Positions 8,418 through 16,259 of a stretch of 38,070 nt of DNA are shown in pieces. Source of the stretch: Desulfuromonadales bacterium (lineage in GTDB: Bacteria; Desulfobacterota; Desulfuromonadia; Desulfuromonadales; DASPGW01). The position numbers were made by a program, and so were the translations under genes. The stretch covers positions 1 to 38,070 of the forward strand of contig DASPGW010000095.1 of assembly GCA_035620395.1 (NCBI GenBank). The letters are read 5' to 3'. Each line of letters opens with the position of its first letter. The stretch's first letter is position 1. The notes under the pieces were generated by a model. It had not been told where the DNA came from. It saw only the letters and a program-made list of their open reading frames with translations, and did not search any database.

Positions 8418-9437
8418 ATGAGCAAGTTGTTTAATATCGCCATCGTCGGCGCCACCGGTGCCGTGGGCACCGAAATGTTGCGGGTTCTGGAGGAGCGCGA
8501 GTTCCCGGTGCAGTCGCTGCGCCTGCTCGCCTCCGAGCGCTCCGAAGGGAATTTTCTCGAATTCGCCGGCGAGGCGATCATGGTGCAGAAACTCACCAGG
8601 GATTCCTTTGCCGGGATCGACATCGCCCTGTTCGCAGCCGGGGGTGAGCGGAGCACGGCATTCTGCCCGATCGCTGCGGCCGCCGGTGCGGTCTGCATCG
8701 ACAATTCCAGCGCTTGGCGCATGGACCCTGAGGTCCCGCTGGTCGTCCCCGAGGTGAACCCCGGCGATATCTCCGGTTACGCCAGAAAGGGGATCATCGC
8801 CAATCCCAACTGCTCGACCATCCAGATGGTGGTGGCGTTGAAGCCGCTGCACGATGCTGCCAGAATCAAACGGGTGGTGGTCTCCTCCTACCAGGCGGTT
8901 TCCGGTACCGGCCAGAAGGCGATCGAGGAACTGCGTATCCAGACCGGCGAACTGCTCAACGGCCGGCCCGCCGACTGCAAAGTTTATCCGCACCAGATCG
9001 CTTTCAACTGTCTGCCGCACATCGATGTCTTCATGGACAACGGCTACACCCGGGAAGAGATGAAGTTGGTCAACGAGACCAGGAAGATCATGGGCGACGA
9101 CTCGATCATGGTCACCGCTACCACGGTGCGCGTGCCGGTCTTCTACGGCCACAGCGAGGCGGTCAATGTCGAGACCGAGAAGAAGATCTCCGCGGCGCTG
9201 GCTCGGGACCTGCTGGCCGCCGCCCCTGGCGTCCAACTGGTCGACGACGTGAGAAATGAGGTCTACCCGATGCCAATCGACGCAGCCGGGCAGGACCTGA
9301 TCATGGTTGGCCGCATCCGCGAGGACGAGTCGATTGCAAACGGTCTCAATCTCTGGGTGGTCGCCGACAACCTGCGCAAGGGGGCGGCGACCAACGCGGT
9401 GCAGATTGCCGAGATCCTGGCGGAGAAGTATCTTTAA
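8418..9437 (+). CDS. Aspartate-semialdehyde dehydrogenase, second (Usg-like) type
   Basis: This 339-residue protein belongs to the other main branch of the aspartate-semialdehyde dehydrogenase family, the one found in Gram-positives and many other bacteria. It begins NIAIVGATGAVGTEML and continues LRLLASERSEG. The catalytic C132 is in NPNCSTIQMV, then come SYQAVSGTGQKAIEEL, VPVFYGHSEAVNVE and LNLWVVADNLRKGAA. All expected active-site segments are present, so it should be active. The ATG at 8418 is chosen because the upstream part of the frame runs through the palindromic repeats. The E. coli Usg protein is a homologue without a known dehydrogenase role, so this copy could also have another substrate. 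Two non-orthologous versions side by side are unusual. Confidence 0.92.
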   Translation: MSKLFNIAIVGATGAVGTEMLRVLEEREFPVQSLRLLASERSEGNFLEFAGEAIMVQKLTRDSFAGIDIALFAAGGERSTAFCPIAAAAGAVCIDNSSAWRMDPEVPLVVPEVNPGDISGYARKGIIANPNCSTIQMVVALKPLHDAARIKRVVVSSYQAVSGTGQKAIEELRIQTGELLNGRPADCKVYPHQIAFNCLPHIDVFMDNGYTREEMKLVNETRKIMGDDSIMVTATTVRVPVFYGHSEAVNVETEKKISAALARDLLAAAPGVQLVDDVRNEVYPMPIDAAGQDLIMVGRIREDESIANGLNLWVVADNLRKGAATNAVQIAEILAEKYL

Positions 9438-9440
9438 GGC

Positions 9441-9496
9441 AGGCAAGAGGCAAGAGGGACCTTGGCCTTTGGGCTTTAGACATTGGACCCGGGACT
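9441..9496. repeat. Heptad-phased repeat, asd-ecfT gap
   Basis: Eight consecutive 7-base units run here. Two are identical AGGCAAG units, followed by TTGGCCT, TTGGGCT, TTAGACA and TTGGACC variants. AGGCAAG-like and TTGGCCT-like units are partly complementary. The element fills almost all of the 71-base gap and leaves no clear ribosome site for the next gene. Confidence 0.6.
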
Positions 9497-9508
9497 TCGA
9501 TTTAAACT

Positions 9509-10297
9509 ATGGCCCTCATTGATGACATCACCCTCGGACGGTTCGTTCCGGGGGATTCCTTTCTGCATCGCCTCGACCCGCGGTTCAAGCTGACCGGCCT
9601 GCCGATCCTGGTGATTGCCGCCTTCGCGGCGCACACTGACGGGCAACGACTGGCTCTGGCCCTGCTGGCGGGGGCGCTGATTCTGCTGGCCGGCGGCGAA
9701 TGGCGTTTTTTTCTGCGGGGGCTGTGGGTCCTTCGCTGGCTTTTTCTCTGCACCGTTCTGCTGCACCTGATGTTTTCGCCCGGCCGGACCCTGTTCGGAA
9801 GTGTCTGGTTTTCCCTCGACGGGCTGTTGCGCGGACTGCTGGTCTGTGAACAATTGGCGCTGGCCGTGCTCTTCTCCTCGTTGCTGACTCTCTCGACATC
9901 TCCGGCGGAGCTCGCTGCCGCGGTCACCTCCCTGCTGCGGCCGTTTGGTCGCTTCGGCCTCCCCGTCAGGGACCTCAGCCTGCTTCTGCTGCTGGCGCTG
10001 CACTTTATCCCCATTCTGCGTGAGGAGGCGCTGGCCCAACTGGCGGCCATTCGGGCCAAAGGGGAGAATCCAGCCCGTGGTCGACTGCTGGAACGGGGGC
10101 AGGCTGTCGGGCGGATGGTGGCGCCGCTCTTGCTGCGTCTGGTCGATCGCGCCGACCGTTTGGCTCTTGCCGTGGCAGCCGGGGAGCCGGTGGTGGAGGA
10201 GTTGCACCTTCCCCCCTGCTGGCAATTGCGACGGGATGAGGTCGTTTTTCTGTTGTTTCTGTCGCTTTGTCTCGGCTTTATTTTCCGGGTGCTGTGA
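9509..10297 (+). CDS. EcfT/CbiQ-type transporter transmembrane protein
   Basis: This resembles the membrane T-component of energy-coupling-factor (ECF) importers, which joins a substrate-binding S protein to two ATPases. The 262-residue protein starts with DPRFKL, the conserved motif before the first membrane helix. Several hydrophobic segments follow (about residues 28-60, 65-90, 105-130, 150-170), with a last one at the C-terminus. The cytoplasmic segment with AIRAKGENPARGR is typical of the coupling region. No S component or ATPase is in the window, so the substrate is unknown. The stop overlaps the truA start by one base (TGATG), which implies translational coupling. The ribosome site is weak. 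Confidence 0.82.
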   Translation: MALIDDITLGRFVPGDSFLHRLDPRFKLTGLPILVIAAFAAHTDGQRLALALLAGALILLAGGEWRFFLRGLWVLRWLFLCTVLLHLMFSPGRTLFGSVWFSLDGLLRGLLVCEQLALAVLFSSLLTLSTSPAELAAAVTSLLRPFGRFGLPVRDLSLLLLLALHFIPILREEALAQLAAIRAKGENPARGRLLERGQAVGRMVAPLLLRLVDRADRLALAVAAGEPVVEELHLPPCWQLRRDEVVFLLFLSLCLGFIFRVL

Positions 10298-11031
10298 TGA
10301 AGACCATCTTCCTGACCGTCGAGTATGACGGCACTGACTTTGTTGGCTGGCAGATCCAGCCCAACGGCCGATCGGTGCAGGAGGTGCTGGAAACGGCCCT
10401 CACTCGGGTGCTCGGCGCTCCGGTGCGTATTCATTCGGCGGGACGCACCGATGCCGGGGTGCACGCCCGGGGAATGACGGCACACTTCGAGACTGCTGCC
10501 GACCTGCCGCTGGCAGCCTACCGGGAAGGGGTCAACCGTTTGCTGCCGCCGGACGTGGCGGTGCGCGTGGCGACCGAGGCTCCCGAGGGTTTCCACGCCC
10601 GCTTCGATGCTCGGGGCAAGTGGTACCGCTATGCGATTTACGTTGCTCCTGTCCGTTCGCCGCTTCTGGGCCGCAGTGCCTGGCATCTCCGTGCCCCTCT
10701 CGATCTGGCGGCGATGGACCGGGCCGCGCAGGATTTCGTCGGCCGTCACGATTTTGCCGCCTTCCGTTCGGCCGGCTGCGACGCCCGGACCACAGAACGG
10801 GAAGTCTTTTCGGTGCAGATGGAGAACCAGGGCGAGCTGCTGCTCATCGACGTTCGGGGCGCGGGATTTCTGCGCAACATGGTAAGGGTGATGGTTGGTA
10901 CCCTGGTGGAAATCGGCATGGGCCGGCGACCCCATACCGACGTGGCGTCTCTGCTTTGCCAGGGCTGCCGCCAGAAGGCCGGTCGGACCGCGCCGGCGCT
11001 AGGGCTCTGTCTGATGGAGGTCTGGTATTAA
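10297..11031 (+). CDS. truA: tRNA pseudouridine synthase A
   Basis: It makes pseudouridine at positions 38-40 in the anticodon stem-loop of many tRNAs. The 244-residue length is usual. The catalytic Asp is D52 in SAGRTDAGVHARGM. Other family segments are VEYDGTDFVGWQIQ at the N-terminus, ARGKWYRYAIY, and GAGFLRNMVRVMVGTLVEIG near the C-terminus. The ATG at 10297 overlaps the last base of the ecfT stop codon. The frame is open ten codons further up, but homology begins at KTIFLTVEYDG. Confidence 0.96.
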   Translation: MKTIFLTVEYDGTDFVGWQIQPNGRSVQEVLETALTRVLGAPVRIHSAGRTDAGVHARGMTAHFETAADLPLAAYREGVNRLLPPDVAVRVATEAPEGFHARFDARGKWYRYAIYVAPVRSPLLGRSAWHLRAPLDLAAMDRAAQDFVGRHDFAAFRSAGCDARTTEREVFSVQMENQGELLLIDVRGAGFLRNMVRVMVGTLVEIGMGRRPHTDVASLLCQGCRQKAGRTAPALGLCLMEVWY

Positions 11032-11033
11032 AG

Positions 11034-11103
11034 GGCGCGAGGCATGAGGCATGGGGCATGAGTGCGTCTGGCTCTAGCCTTCAGCCTATTGCCTCGTGCC
11101 TGC
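11034..11103. repeat. Heptad-phased inverted repeat, truA-usp gap
   Basis: There are ten 7-base units. The left arm is GGCATGA-like (three nearly identical copies after GGCGCGA). The right arm is AGCCTTC/TGCCTCG-like, the complement of the same GGCNNNA unit. The arms can fold into an imperfect hairpin. It begins two bases after the truA stop. Confidence 0.7.
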
Positions 11104-11169
11104 CTTGCAAAACGCCTCTCGGAAGGTATAGTTGACCTCAACTCGGGTCTTTCCTGCGTGAGGTTGTGA

Positions 11170-11622
11170 ATGCCTAAAAATCTGAAAATTCTGGTCCCCA
11201 TCGATTTTTCCCGACATAGCCTGGAAACACTTCGCTTCGCACTTTCTCTGCGGGATTATTTTGCTGCGACCTATGTGCTGCTGCATGTCGTTCCGGCCGG
11301 GGAGGCGGAAACTTTCGCCACGCTGGGTGGTGAGTCGAGCGAGGTGCAAACCCGCCGCGTCAGCGAGGCCCTGGCCGAACTGGAGCGGGAGGCCGAACGC
11401 CGCCGCCAGGAAGTTCCCGGAATCGAACTGGCCTGCCGGGTCACGACCGGTGTCTCTTTTAAGGAAATCTGCCGTCTGGCCGACGAGGAGAACTTTCAGC
11501 TCATCGTCATCGGTACCCACGGTCGGACCGGGCTCTCCCACCTGCTCATCGGCAGTACCGCCGAAAGAGTCGTGCAGCATGCTTCCTGCCCGGTGTTGAG
11601 TGTCAAGCCCCAGGTTCTGTGA
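11170..11622 (+). CDS. Universal stress protein, UspA family
   Basis: This is a single-domain 150-residue Usp protein. Such proteins bind ATP or other ligands and help cells survive stress; the exact target is not known here. It begins KILVPIDFSRHSLETLRFAL, the first strand and helix of the fold. It ends with GTHGRTGLSHLLIGSTAERVV, which contains the G-x2-G-x(9)-G-S/T nucleotide-binding pattern, followed by ASCPVLSVK. A GTGAGG sequence upstream is a weak ribosome site. It lies alone between the truA repeat and the ribosomal-protein promoter. Confidence 0.93.
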   Translation: MPKNLKILVPIDFSRHSLETLRFALSLRDYFAATYVLLHVVPAGEAETFATLGGESSEVQTRRVSEALAELEREAERRRQEVPGIELACRVTTGVSFKEICRLADEENFQLIVIGTHGRTGLSHLLIGSTAERVVQHASCPVLSVKPQVL

Positions 11623-11658
11623 AAGTGGCGGCCGTCAATTTTGCGGGTTAAAAAAGGC

Positions 11659-11687
11659 TTGACATACCCACTTTATTCGGCTATTTT
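11659..11687 (+). promoter_or_regulatory. Sigma-70 promoter of the rplM-rpsI operon
   Basis: TTGACA (11659-11664) and TATTTT (11682-11687) are 17 bases apart. A GGCT/AGCC mini-hairpin (about 11691-11704) starts near the predicted transcript 5' end. About 50 bases of leader precede rplM. Confidence 0.8.
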
Positions 11688-11744
11688 CACGGCTTCTGTG
11701 AGCCCCGTTACCAAATCACAGATTCAAGTCTGAAAGGGAGCCCG

Positions 11745-12173
11745 ATGAGTACGCAAGTTGCCAAGCAGTCGGATATTCAAAGAAATTGGTTTGTCGTTGA
11801 TCTGGAAGGGAAGATTCTCGGACGTGTCGCTACCGAAATCGCCCGCGTCCTGCGCGGCAAGCATAAACCCATTTATACTCCCAGTGTCGACACCGGCGAT
11901 TTTGTCGTTGTCGTCAACGCCGGAAAGGTCAAGCTGACCGGCAACAAGCTGGCAGACAAAATGTATTACCGTCACACCGGTTTTCCCGGCGGAATCCGTT
12001 CGACCAACGCCGAAAAGCTGCTCGCGAAAAAACCTGAGGAGCTGATCAAGCAGGCGGTGAAGGGGATGCTTCCCAAGAATAAACTGGGTCGTCAGATGTT
12101 CCGCAAGCTCAAGGTCTATGCTGCGGCCGAGCATCCCCATGTCGCTCAACAGCCCAAAGAACTCGCCCTTTAA
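11745..12173 (+). CDS. rplM: 50S ribosomal protein L13
   Basis: This is an early-assembly protein of the large ribosomal subunit. It has 142 residues, the standard length. Recognisable segments are [21 protein letters not shown] near the N-terminus, [29 protein letters not shown], and [20 protein letters not shown] towards the end. AGGGAG lies upstream of the ATG. It is first in the conserved two-gene operon with rpsI, 22 bases before it. Confidence 0.98.
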   Translation: MSTQVAKQSDIQRNWFVVDLEGKILGRVATEIARVLRGKHKPIYTPSVDTGDFVVVVNAGKVKLTGNKLADKMYYRHTGFPGGIRSTNAEKLLAKKPEELIKQAVKGMLPKNKLGRQMFRKLKVYAAAEHPHVAQQPKELAL

Positions 12174-12195
12174 GAGTTTACTCAGGAGATAGAAG

Positions 12196-12588
12196 ATGGC
12201 CGAGCAGAAATTCTACGCTACCGGTAAAAAGAAAACCTCCGTTGCGCGGGTCTGGATCCAGCCGGGGACGGGGAACATTGTTGTCAACAAGCGTTCCATC
12301 GATGACTATTTTGGCCGGGAAACGTCCAAGATGGTGATTCGCCAGCCCCTGGAGCTGACCAGCAACGTTGGCAAGTTCGATGTATTCGTCAATGTCAGTG
12401 GCGGCGGTCCTTCCGGACAGGCCGGCGCGATCAAGCATGGTATCACCAAGGCTCTGCTTGAGGTGGATATCGCGCTGCGCGGCGTGCTGAAGAAGGCGGG
12501 TTTCATCACCCGCGACAGCCGGATCAAGGAGCGGAAGAAATATGGCAAGGCGGCTGCCCGTCGCAGCTTCCAGTTCTCCAAGCGTTAA
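12196..12588 (+). CDS. rpsI: 30S ribosomal protein S9
   Basis: This is a small-subunit protein whose C-terminal tail reaches the P-site tRNA. It is 130 residues long. It shows [19 protein letters not shown] at the start, then [39 protein letters not shown] and the terminal [10 protein letters not shown], whose last Lys-Arg is the conserved tRNA-contacting end. AGGAG precedes the ATG. A strong terminator follows 48 bases downstream. Confidence 0.98.
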   Translation: MAEQKFYATGKKKTSVARVWIQPGTGNIVVNKRSIDDYFGRETSKMVIRQPLELTSNVGKFDVFVNVSGGGPSGQAGAIKHGITKALLEVDIALRGVLKKAGFITRDSRIKERKKYGKAAARRSFQFSKR

Positions 12589-12636
12589 CCGCTGCGTTGT
12601 CACGGCCGGTCGGTTTCCGGCTCCATATGTTCACTG

Positions 12637-12673
12637 GAAAAGGGAAGCCCTCGGGTTTCCCTTTTCTTCTTCC
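12637..12673 (+). terminator. Intrinsic terminator of rplM-rpsI
   Basis: GAAAAGGGAAGCCC (12637-12650) pairs with 12653-12666 (one G-U pair, very tight loop), and TTCTT follows. The argC ribosome site GGAGG (12675-12679) lies only about ten bases beyond, so argC expression needs read-through or an internal start. Confidence 0.85.
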
Positions 12674-12684
12674 CGGAGGTTGTC

Positions 12685-13722
12685 ATGGTCAAAGTCGCCG
12701 TTGTCGGTGCCAGCGGTTACACCGGTGTGGAGTTGATCCGTCTTCTACTGGCGCATCCCGGCGTCGACATTACCTGCGTTACCTCGCGGCAGAATGCCGG
12801 CGAGAATATCGCAGCTGTCTTTCCCTCCCTGCTGGGCAGGATTGATCTTGTCTGCGACCCCGTCGACCCGGCCCTGATTGCGGCCAAGGCGGATTTCGTC
12901 TTTACCGCCCTGCCGCATCAGTCGGCCATGGCAGTGGTACCTGAGTTGCTTGCCGCCGGCAGGAAGGTGGTCGATCTCTCGGCCGATTACCGTCTGCGGG
13001 AAGTGTCGGTGTATGAGGCCTGGTATGCCAGGCATACCAGTGCCGACCTGCTCGCCGAGGCTGTCTACGGCCTGCCCGAATTCTATCGTACCCAGGTTGC
13101 CGGCGCCCGTCTGGTCGCCAACCCCGGTTGCTACCCGACCAGCGTCGCCCTGGCCCTGGCGCCACTGCTCAGGGCCGGACTGATCGATCCGGCCACCCTG
13201 ATTATCGACAGCAAGTCCGGGACCAGCGGCGCCGGCCGTTCGGCCAAGGTCGACGCTCTCTTCTGCGAGGTCAACGAGGGATTCAAGGCCTATGGAGTGG
13301 CCAGCCACCGGCACACGCCGGAGATCGAGCAGACCCTGACCGATCTCGCCGGTGAAAGTGTGGTGGTGAACTTTACACCGCACCTGTTGCCGGTCAACCG
13401 GGGTATCCTCTCCACCTGCTATGCAGCCCTCAGGACGGAAATGTCGACGCAGGAGCTGGTCGAAATCTTCCAGCAGCATTATGCCGGCGAGTATTTTGTC
13501 CGCGTCCATCCAGCCGGGAGTCTGCCGAATGTCGCCTTCGTTCGGGGAAGCAATTTCTGCGACCTGGGTGTGGTGGGCGACCCGCGCACCGGCCGGGTCA
13601 TCGTTGTTTCGACCATCGACAACCTGGTCAAGGGGGCGGCCGGCCAGGCGGTGCAGAACATGAATCTCATGCTTGGCTTCGAGGAGAATGCCGGCTTGAC
13701 CGCGCTGGCGGTGTTCCCTTAA
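12685..13722 (+). CDS. argC: N-acetyl-gamma-glutamyl-phosphate reductase
   Basis: It reduces N-acetylglutamyl phosphate to the semialdehyde with NADPH, the third step of arginine synthesis. The 345-residue protein starts [19 protein letters not shown] (NADP-binding Rossmann). It has [14 protein letters not shown]-like VYGLPEFYR, and the catalytic C149 in [20 protein letters not shown] and the [13 protein letters not shown] segment with the active-site His follow. GGAGG lies six bases before the ATG. It is a structural relative of the two asd proteins nearby but clearly a separate enzyme. No other arg gene is in the window. Confidence 0.97.
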   Translation: MVKVAVVGASGYTGVELIRLLLAHPGVDITCVTSRQNAGENIAAVFPSLLGRIDLVCDPVDPALIAAKADFVFTALPHQSAMAVVPELLAAGRKVVDLSADYRLREVSVYEAWYARHTSADLLAEAVYGLPEFYRTQVAGARLVANPGCYPTSVALALAPLLRAGLIDPATLIIDSKSGTSGAGRSAKVDALFCEVNEGFKAYGVASHRHTPEIEQTLTDLAGESVVVNFTPHLLPVNRGILSTCYAALRTEMSTQELVEIFQQHYAGEYFVRVHPAGSLPNVAFVRGSNFCDLGVVGDPRTGRVIVVSTIDNLVKGAAGQAVQNMNLMLGFEENAGLTALAVFP

Positions 13723-13726
13723 TGGC

Positions 13727-13798
13727 GGTCACTGGTCCGTGGTCCGCTGTCAGTTGTTGGCGGTTTTGCAGCGGACCACGGACCACGGACAACTGATC
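13727..13798. repeat. Heptad-phased hairpin, argC downstream gap
   Basis: This is the clearest member of the heptad family. The left arm has four units (GGTCACT, then GGTCCGT-like). The right arm has the complementary GCGGACC and ACGGACC units. Bases 13734-13749 pair perfectly with 13769-13784 (16 bp), with a 19-base loop, and weaker pairing extends outward. There is no T-tract after the stem. Confidence 0.85.
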
Positions 13799-13816
13799 TT
13801 TTCAGAGGGTTTTCGC

Positions 13817-14011
13817 ATGGACTGCGTCTCCACCACATCCCTGAAACACTGCACCTGCACGTACACTGCCTGCGACAAACGCGGCAATTGCTGCAAATGC
13901 GTCCAGTACCACCAGCGCCAGGGGGAGATCCCCGGCTGCTTCTTCACGCCCGAAGGGGAACGCAGCTACGACCGCTCCCTCGCCAACTTCATCAAGGACC
14001 GGAGCCGCTGA
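13817..14011 (+). CDS. Small cysteine-rich protein (DUF6485-like)
   Basis: This is a 64-residue protein of unknown function, recognised as similar to the DUF6485 family. It has eight cysteines in the first 41 residues: C3, C12, C14, C19, C25, C26, C28 and C41. They include CTCTYTAC and CCKC clusters, which suggest metal or Fe-S binding. The C-terminal half contains [17 protein letters not shown], which looks like a conserved signature. The ATG at 13817 has AGAGGG upstream; the longer open frame would run through the repeat. It ends 11 bases before the likely start of the YgiQ gene, so the two are probably co-transcribed. Confidence 0.75.
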   Translation: MDCVSTTSLKHCTCTYTACDKRGNCCKCVQYHQRQGEIPGCFFTPEGERSYDRSLANFIKDRSR

Positions 14012-14022
14012 CCATCGCTGCC

Positions 14023-15804
14023 GTGACTGAATTCATTCCCACGACGCGCCAGGAAATGCTGGCGCGAGGATGGGACGAACTCGATATCCTGTTCATCTCC
14101 GGGGATGCCTACGTTGATCATCCTGCCTTCGGCGTCCCCCTGCTGGCCCGAGTACTTGAGGCGGACGGCATTCGCGTCGGCATCCTCGCTCAACCCGACT
14201 GGCGCAATCCTGAAGCCTTGCGGGCATTGGGCCGTCCTCGCCTCTTTGCAGCCATTTCGGCCGGGGCCATGGACTCCCTGGTCAACCATTACACGGCCGC
14301 GAAAAAAATCCGCAACAACGATGCCTACACCCCCGGTGGCCGGGCCGGAGCCCGGCCAAACCGGGCGCTTATCGCCTATACGGCCGCCATCAAGGGAGCC
14401 TTCAAGGGTCTGCCGGTGGTCATCGGCGGCATCGAGGCGAGCCTGCGCCGGCTGGCGCACTACGATTACTGGGACAACGCGGTGCGCCGCTCCGTCCTGC
14501 TCGACAGCAAAGCCGACCTGCTGATCTTCGGCATGGGGGAGGCGCCATTGCGGGAGATCGCCCGGCGGGCTGCCGCCGGTGAGTCTCTGGCGGCAATGCG
14601 CGACATCCGCGGTACAGCCTACGTTGGCGCGGTGCAACCCGGGGAAGCAGGGACGGCGCTGCCTTCGTTCGAAGAGGTGGCGGCCAATCCGGAGGCCTAC
14701 AACGAAGCCTTTCGCCTCGCGACAGCCGAGGCCAACGCTTTTGCCTCCCGTCCGCTCTATCAACGGCACGGGGAGCGCTGGATAGTCGTCAATGCTCCGT
14801 CCCTGCCGCTTGCCGAGGCCGAACTCGACCGCATTTACGCACTCCCCTTCACCAAGCTCCCCCATCCCTCCTACACCGAAGCAATACCCGCCTATGAGCA
14901 GATCCGCTTTTCCATCACCACTCATCGCGGTTGTTTCGGGGGGTGTGCTTTCTGCGCCATCAGCCAGCATCAGGGCAAGTTCATTCAGTCCCGCTCCGAA
15001 ACTTCGGTGCTTGCCGAAGTGGAGCGGCTGACGCGACACCCGCAGTTTCGCGGCACAGTCACCGACGTCGGCGGCCCGACCGCCAACATGTACGGACTTT
15101 CCTGTGGCGATGCTGACGCCCGCAGCGGCTGCCGGCGCACCGGCTGTCTCTACCCGCGGCCGTGCCGGCATCTTGTTGCCGATGACAGCCGGGCGGTGCG
15201 GCTACTGCGCAAGTTGCGCAATCACCGCGGAATCCGCCATGTCTATGTCGCTTCGGGGGTTCGCTACGACCTGCTTGAGCATCAGCAGGAGTATTTCGAG
15301 GAACTGCTTACACAGCATGTGGGGGGGCTGCTCAAGGTCGCCCCCGAGTCGGTGTGCGAAGGAGTGACGCAGGTTATGCGCAAGCCGGGACCGCAGCTCT
15401 TCGAGGCATTTCTGCGCCGTTTCCGTGATGAAAGCTGTCGGCTCGGTCTGCGGCAGGGGATTGTCCCCTACTTCATTTCGGCGCATCCCGGTTGCACCAT
15501 CTCCGACATGGTCGACGTGGCGCTGTTTCTCAAACGCCATCATCTCAGGGTGGAGCAGGTCCAGGAGTTCACCCCGACGCCCGGTACGCTCTCCACCTGC
15601 ATTTACTTTACCGGTCTTGACCCCTTTACCGGGGCGCGGATTCATGTCCCGCGCTCTGCCGAGGAAAAACGACTGCAGAAGGCCCTGTTGCTCTGGCATC
15701 TTCCCGAGAACCGCCGCGATCTGCTCAGGGCGCTTGCCGTCAGTGGGCGTGAGGAGGACGGCCGTGCTCTGTTGGGGGGGGCGGGAAGGAGGAGGGAGAA
15801 ATAG
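14023..15804 (+). CDS. YgiQ-family radical SAM protein
   Basis: This is a large radical SAM enzyme of unknown reaction, related to E. coli YgiQ. From the start the protein matches the family: [69 protein letters not shown]. The [4Fe-4S] motif C-x3-C-x2-C is in [15 protein letters not shown]. Later segments are [23 protein letters not shown] and [13 protein letters not shown]. The GTG at 14023 (593 residues) is chosen as the last start before the conserved region. No strong ribosome site is present, so the N-terminus is uncertain. The frame is open further upstream, but that part overlaps the Cys-rich gene. Confidence 0.88.
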   Translation: MTEFIPTTRQEMLARGWDELDILFISGDAYVDHPAFGVPLLARVLEADGIRVGILAQPDWRNPEALRALGRPRLFAAISAGAMDSLVNHYTAAKKIRNNDAYTPGGRAGARPNRALIAYTAAIKGAFKGLPVVIGGIEASLRRLAHYDYWDNAVRRSVLLDSKADLLIFGMGEAPLREIARRAAAGESLAAMRDIRGTAYVGAVQPGEAGTALPSFEEVAANPEAYNEAFRLATAEANAFASRPLYQRHGERWIVVNAPSLPLAEAELDRIYALPFTKLPHPSYTEAIPAYEQIRFSITTHRGCFGGCAFCAISQHQGKFIQSRSETSVLAEVERLTRHPQFRGTVTDVGGPTANMYGLSCGDADARSGCRRTGCLYPRPCRHLVADDSRAVRLLRKLRNHRGIRHVYVASGVRYDLLEHQQEYFEELLTQHVGGLLKVAPESVCEGVTQVMRKPGPQLFEAFLRRFRDESCRLGLRQGIVPYFISAHPGCTISDMVDVALFLKRHHLRVEQVQEFTPTPGTLSTCIYFTGLDPFTGARIHVPRSAEEKRLQKALLLWHLPENRRDLLRALAVSGREEDGRALLGGAGRRREK

Positions 15805-15969
15805 GGGCGCAAACCGGGCAAAGCCTGTGCTACAAGTCCGATCCGTTTATTCGCTTGCGATACCCTTTCCCCTTCTGCTTGACAGCTCGGCTGCCAGGCC
15901 CTAAGATGCCCTGTTTCTTTGCCCAGGCATCTGCCGAAGCATCCCTGACCTGGAGATGGAAAGAACTGA

Positions 15970-16168
15970 ATGAGAGGATTCAGGTTGCTTTTCTGGTGAC
16001 GGTCCTGAGTGTGGTTCTGGTGATTGAGGGAGTCCCCTGGTTTCTCTTTCCCGCCGGCTACAAAACGCTGCTCCGGCAAATCTCGTGCTATCTGACCAGC
16101 ATCTCCGTCTGGCCGGTTTTGCGGCCATGATGATCGGCCTTTTGCTGGTGCACTTCGCGGTCGGATAG
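15970..16168 (+). pseudogene. DUF2065 (YjeT-like) gene with two frameshifts
   Basis: Three short reading frames join to a YjeT/DUF2065-like small membrane protein. ATG at 15970 begins MRGFRLLFW and meets a stop at 15997. The next frame reads VTVLSVVLVIEGVPWFLFPAGYK up to about 16085. A third frame reads LRLAGFAAMMIGLLLVHFAVG to the TAG at 16166. Each switch looks like the loss of a single base (near 15995 in a G run, and near 16086). Restoring both bases gives about 66 residues, the usual family length, with two membrane helices. GGAAAG lies upstream of the ATG. It may be true decay or sequencing error. The rest of the 15805-16259 gap shows nothing else convincing. Confidence 0.65.
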
Positions 16169-16259
16169 CCGGGCGAAAAGCATTGACTTCGCACTGCGTT
16201 TATGGTTGATATAGTCCCGGCATTTCGGGGCGGGAAGGGAGCGTTCGGCGGTAGTATCC

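Noticed and set aside
15810-15840. GCAAACC/GCAAAGCC sequence like a c-di-GMP (GEMM) riboswitch core
   Set aside because: The two conserved parts are directly adjacent, without the stems a GEMM fold needs, and no terminator follows.
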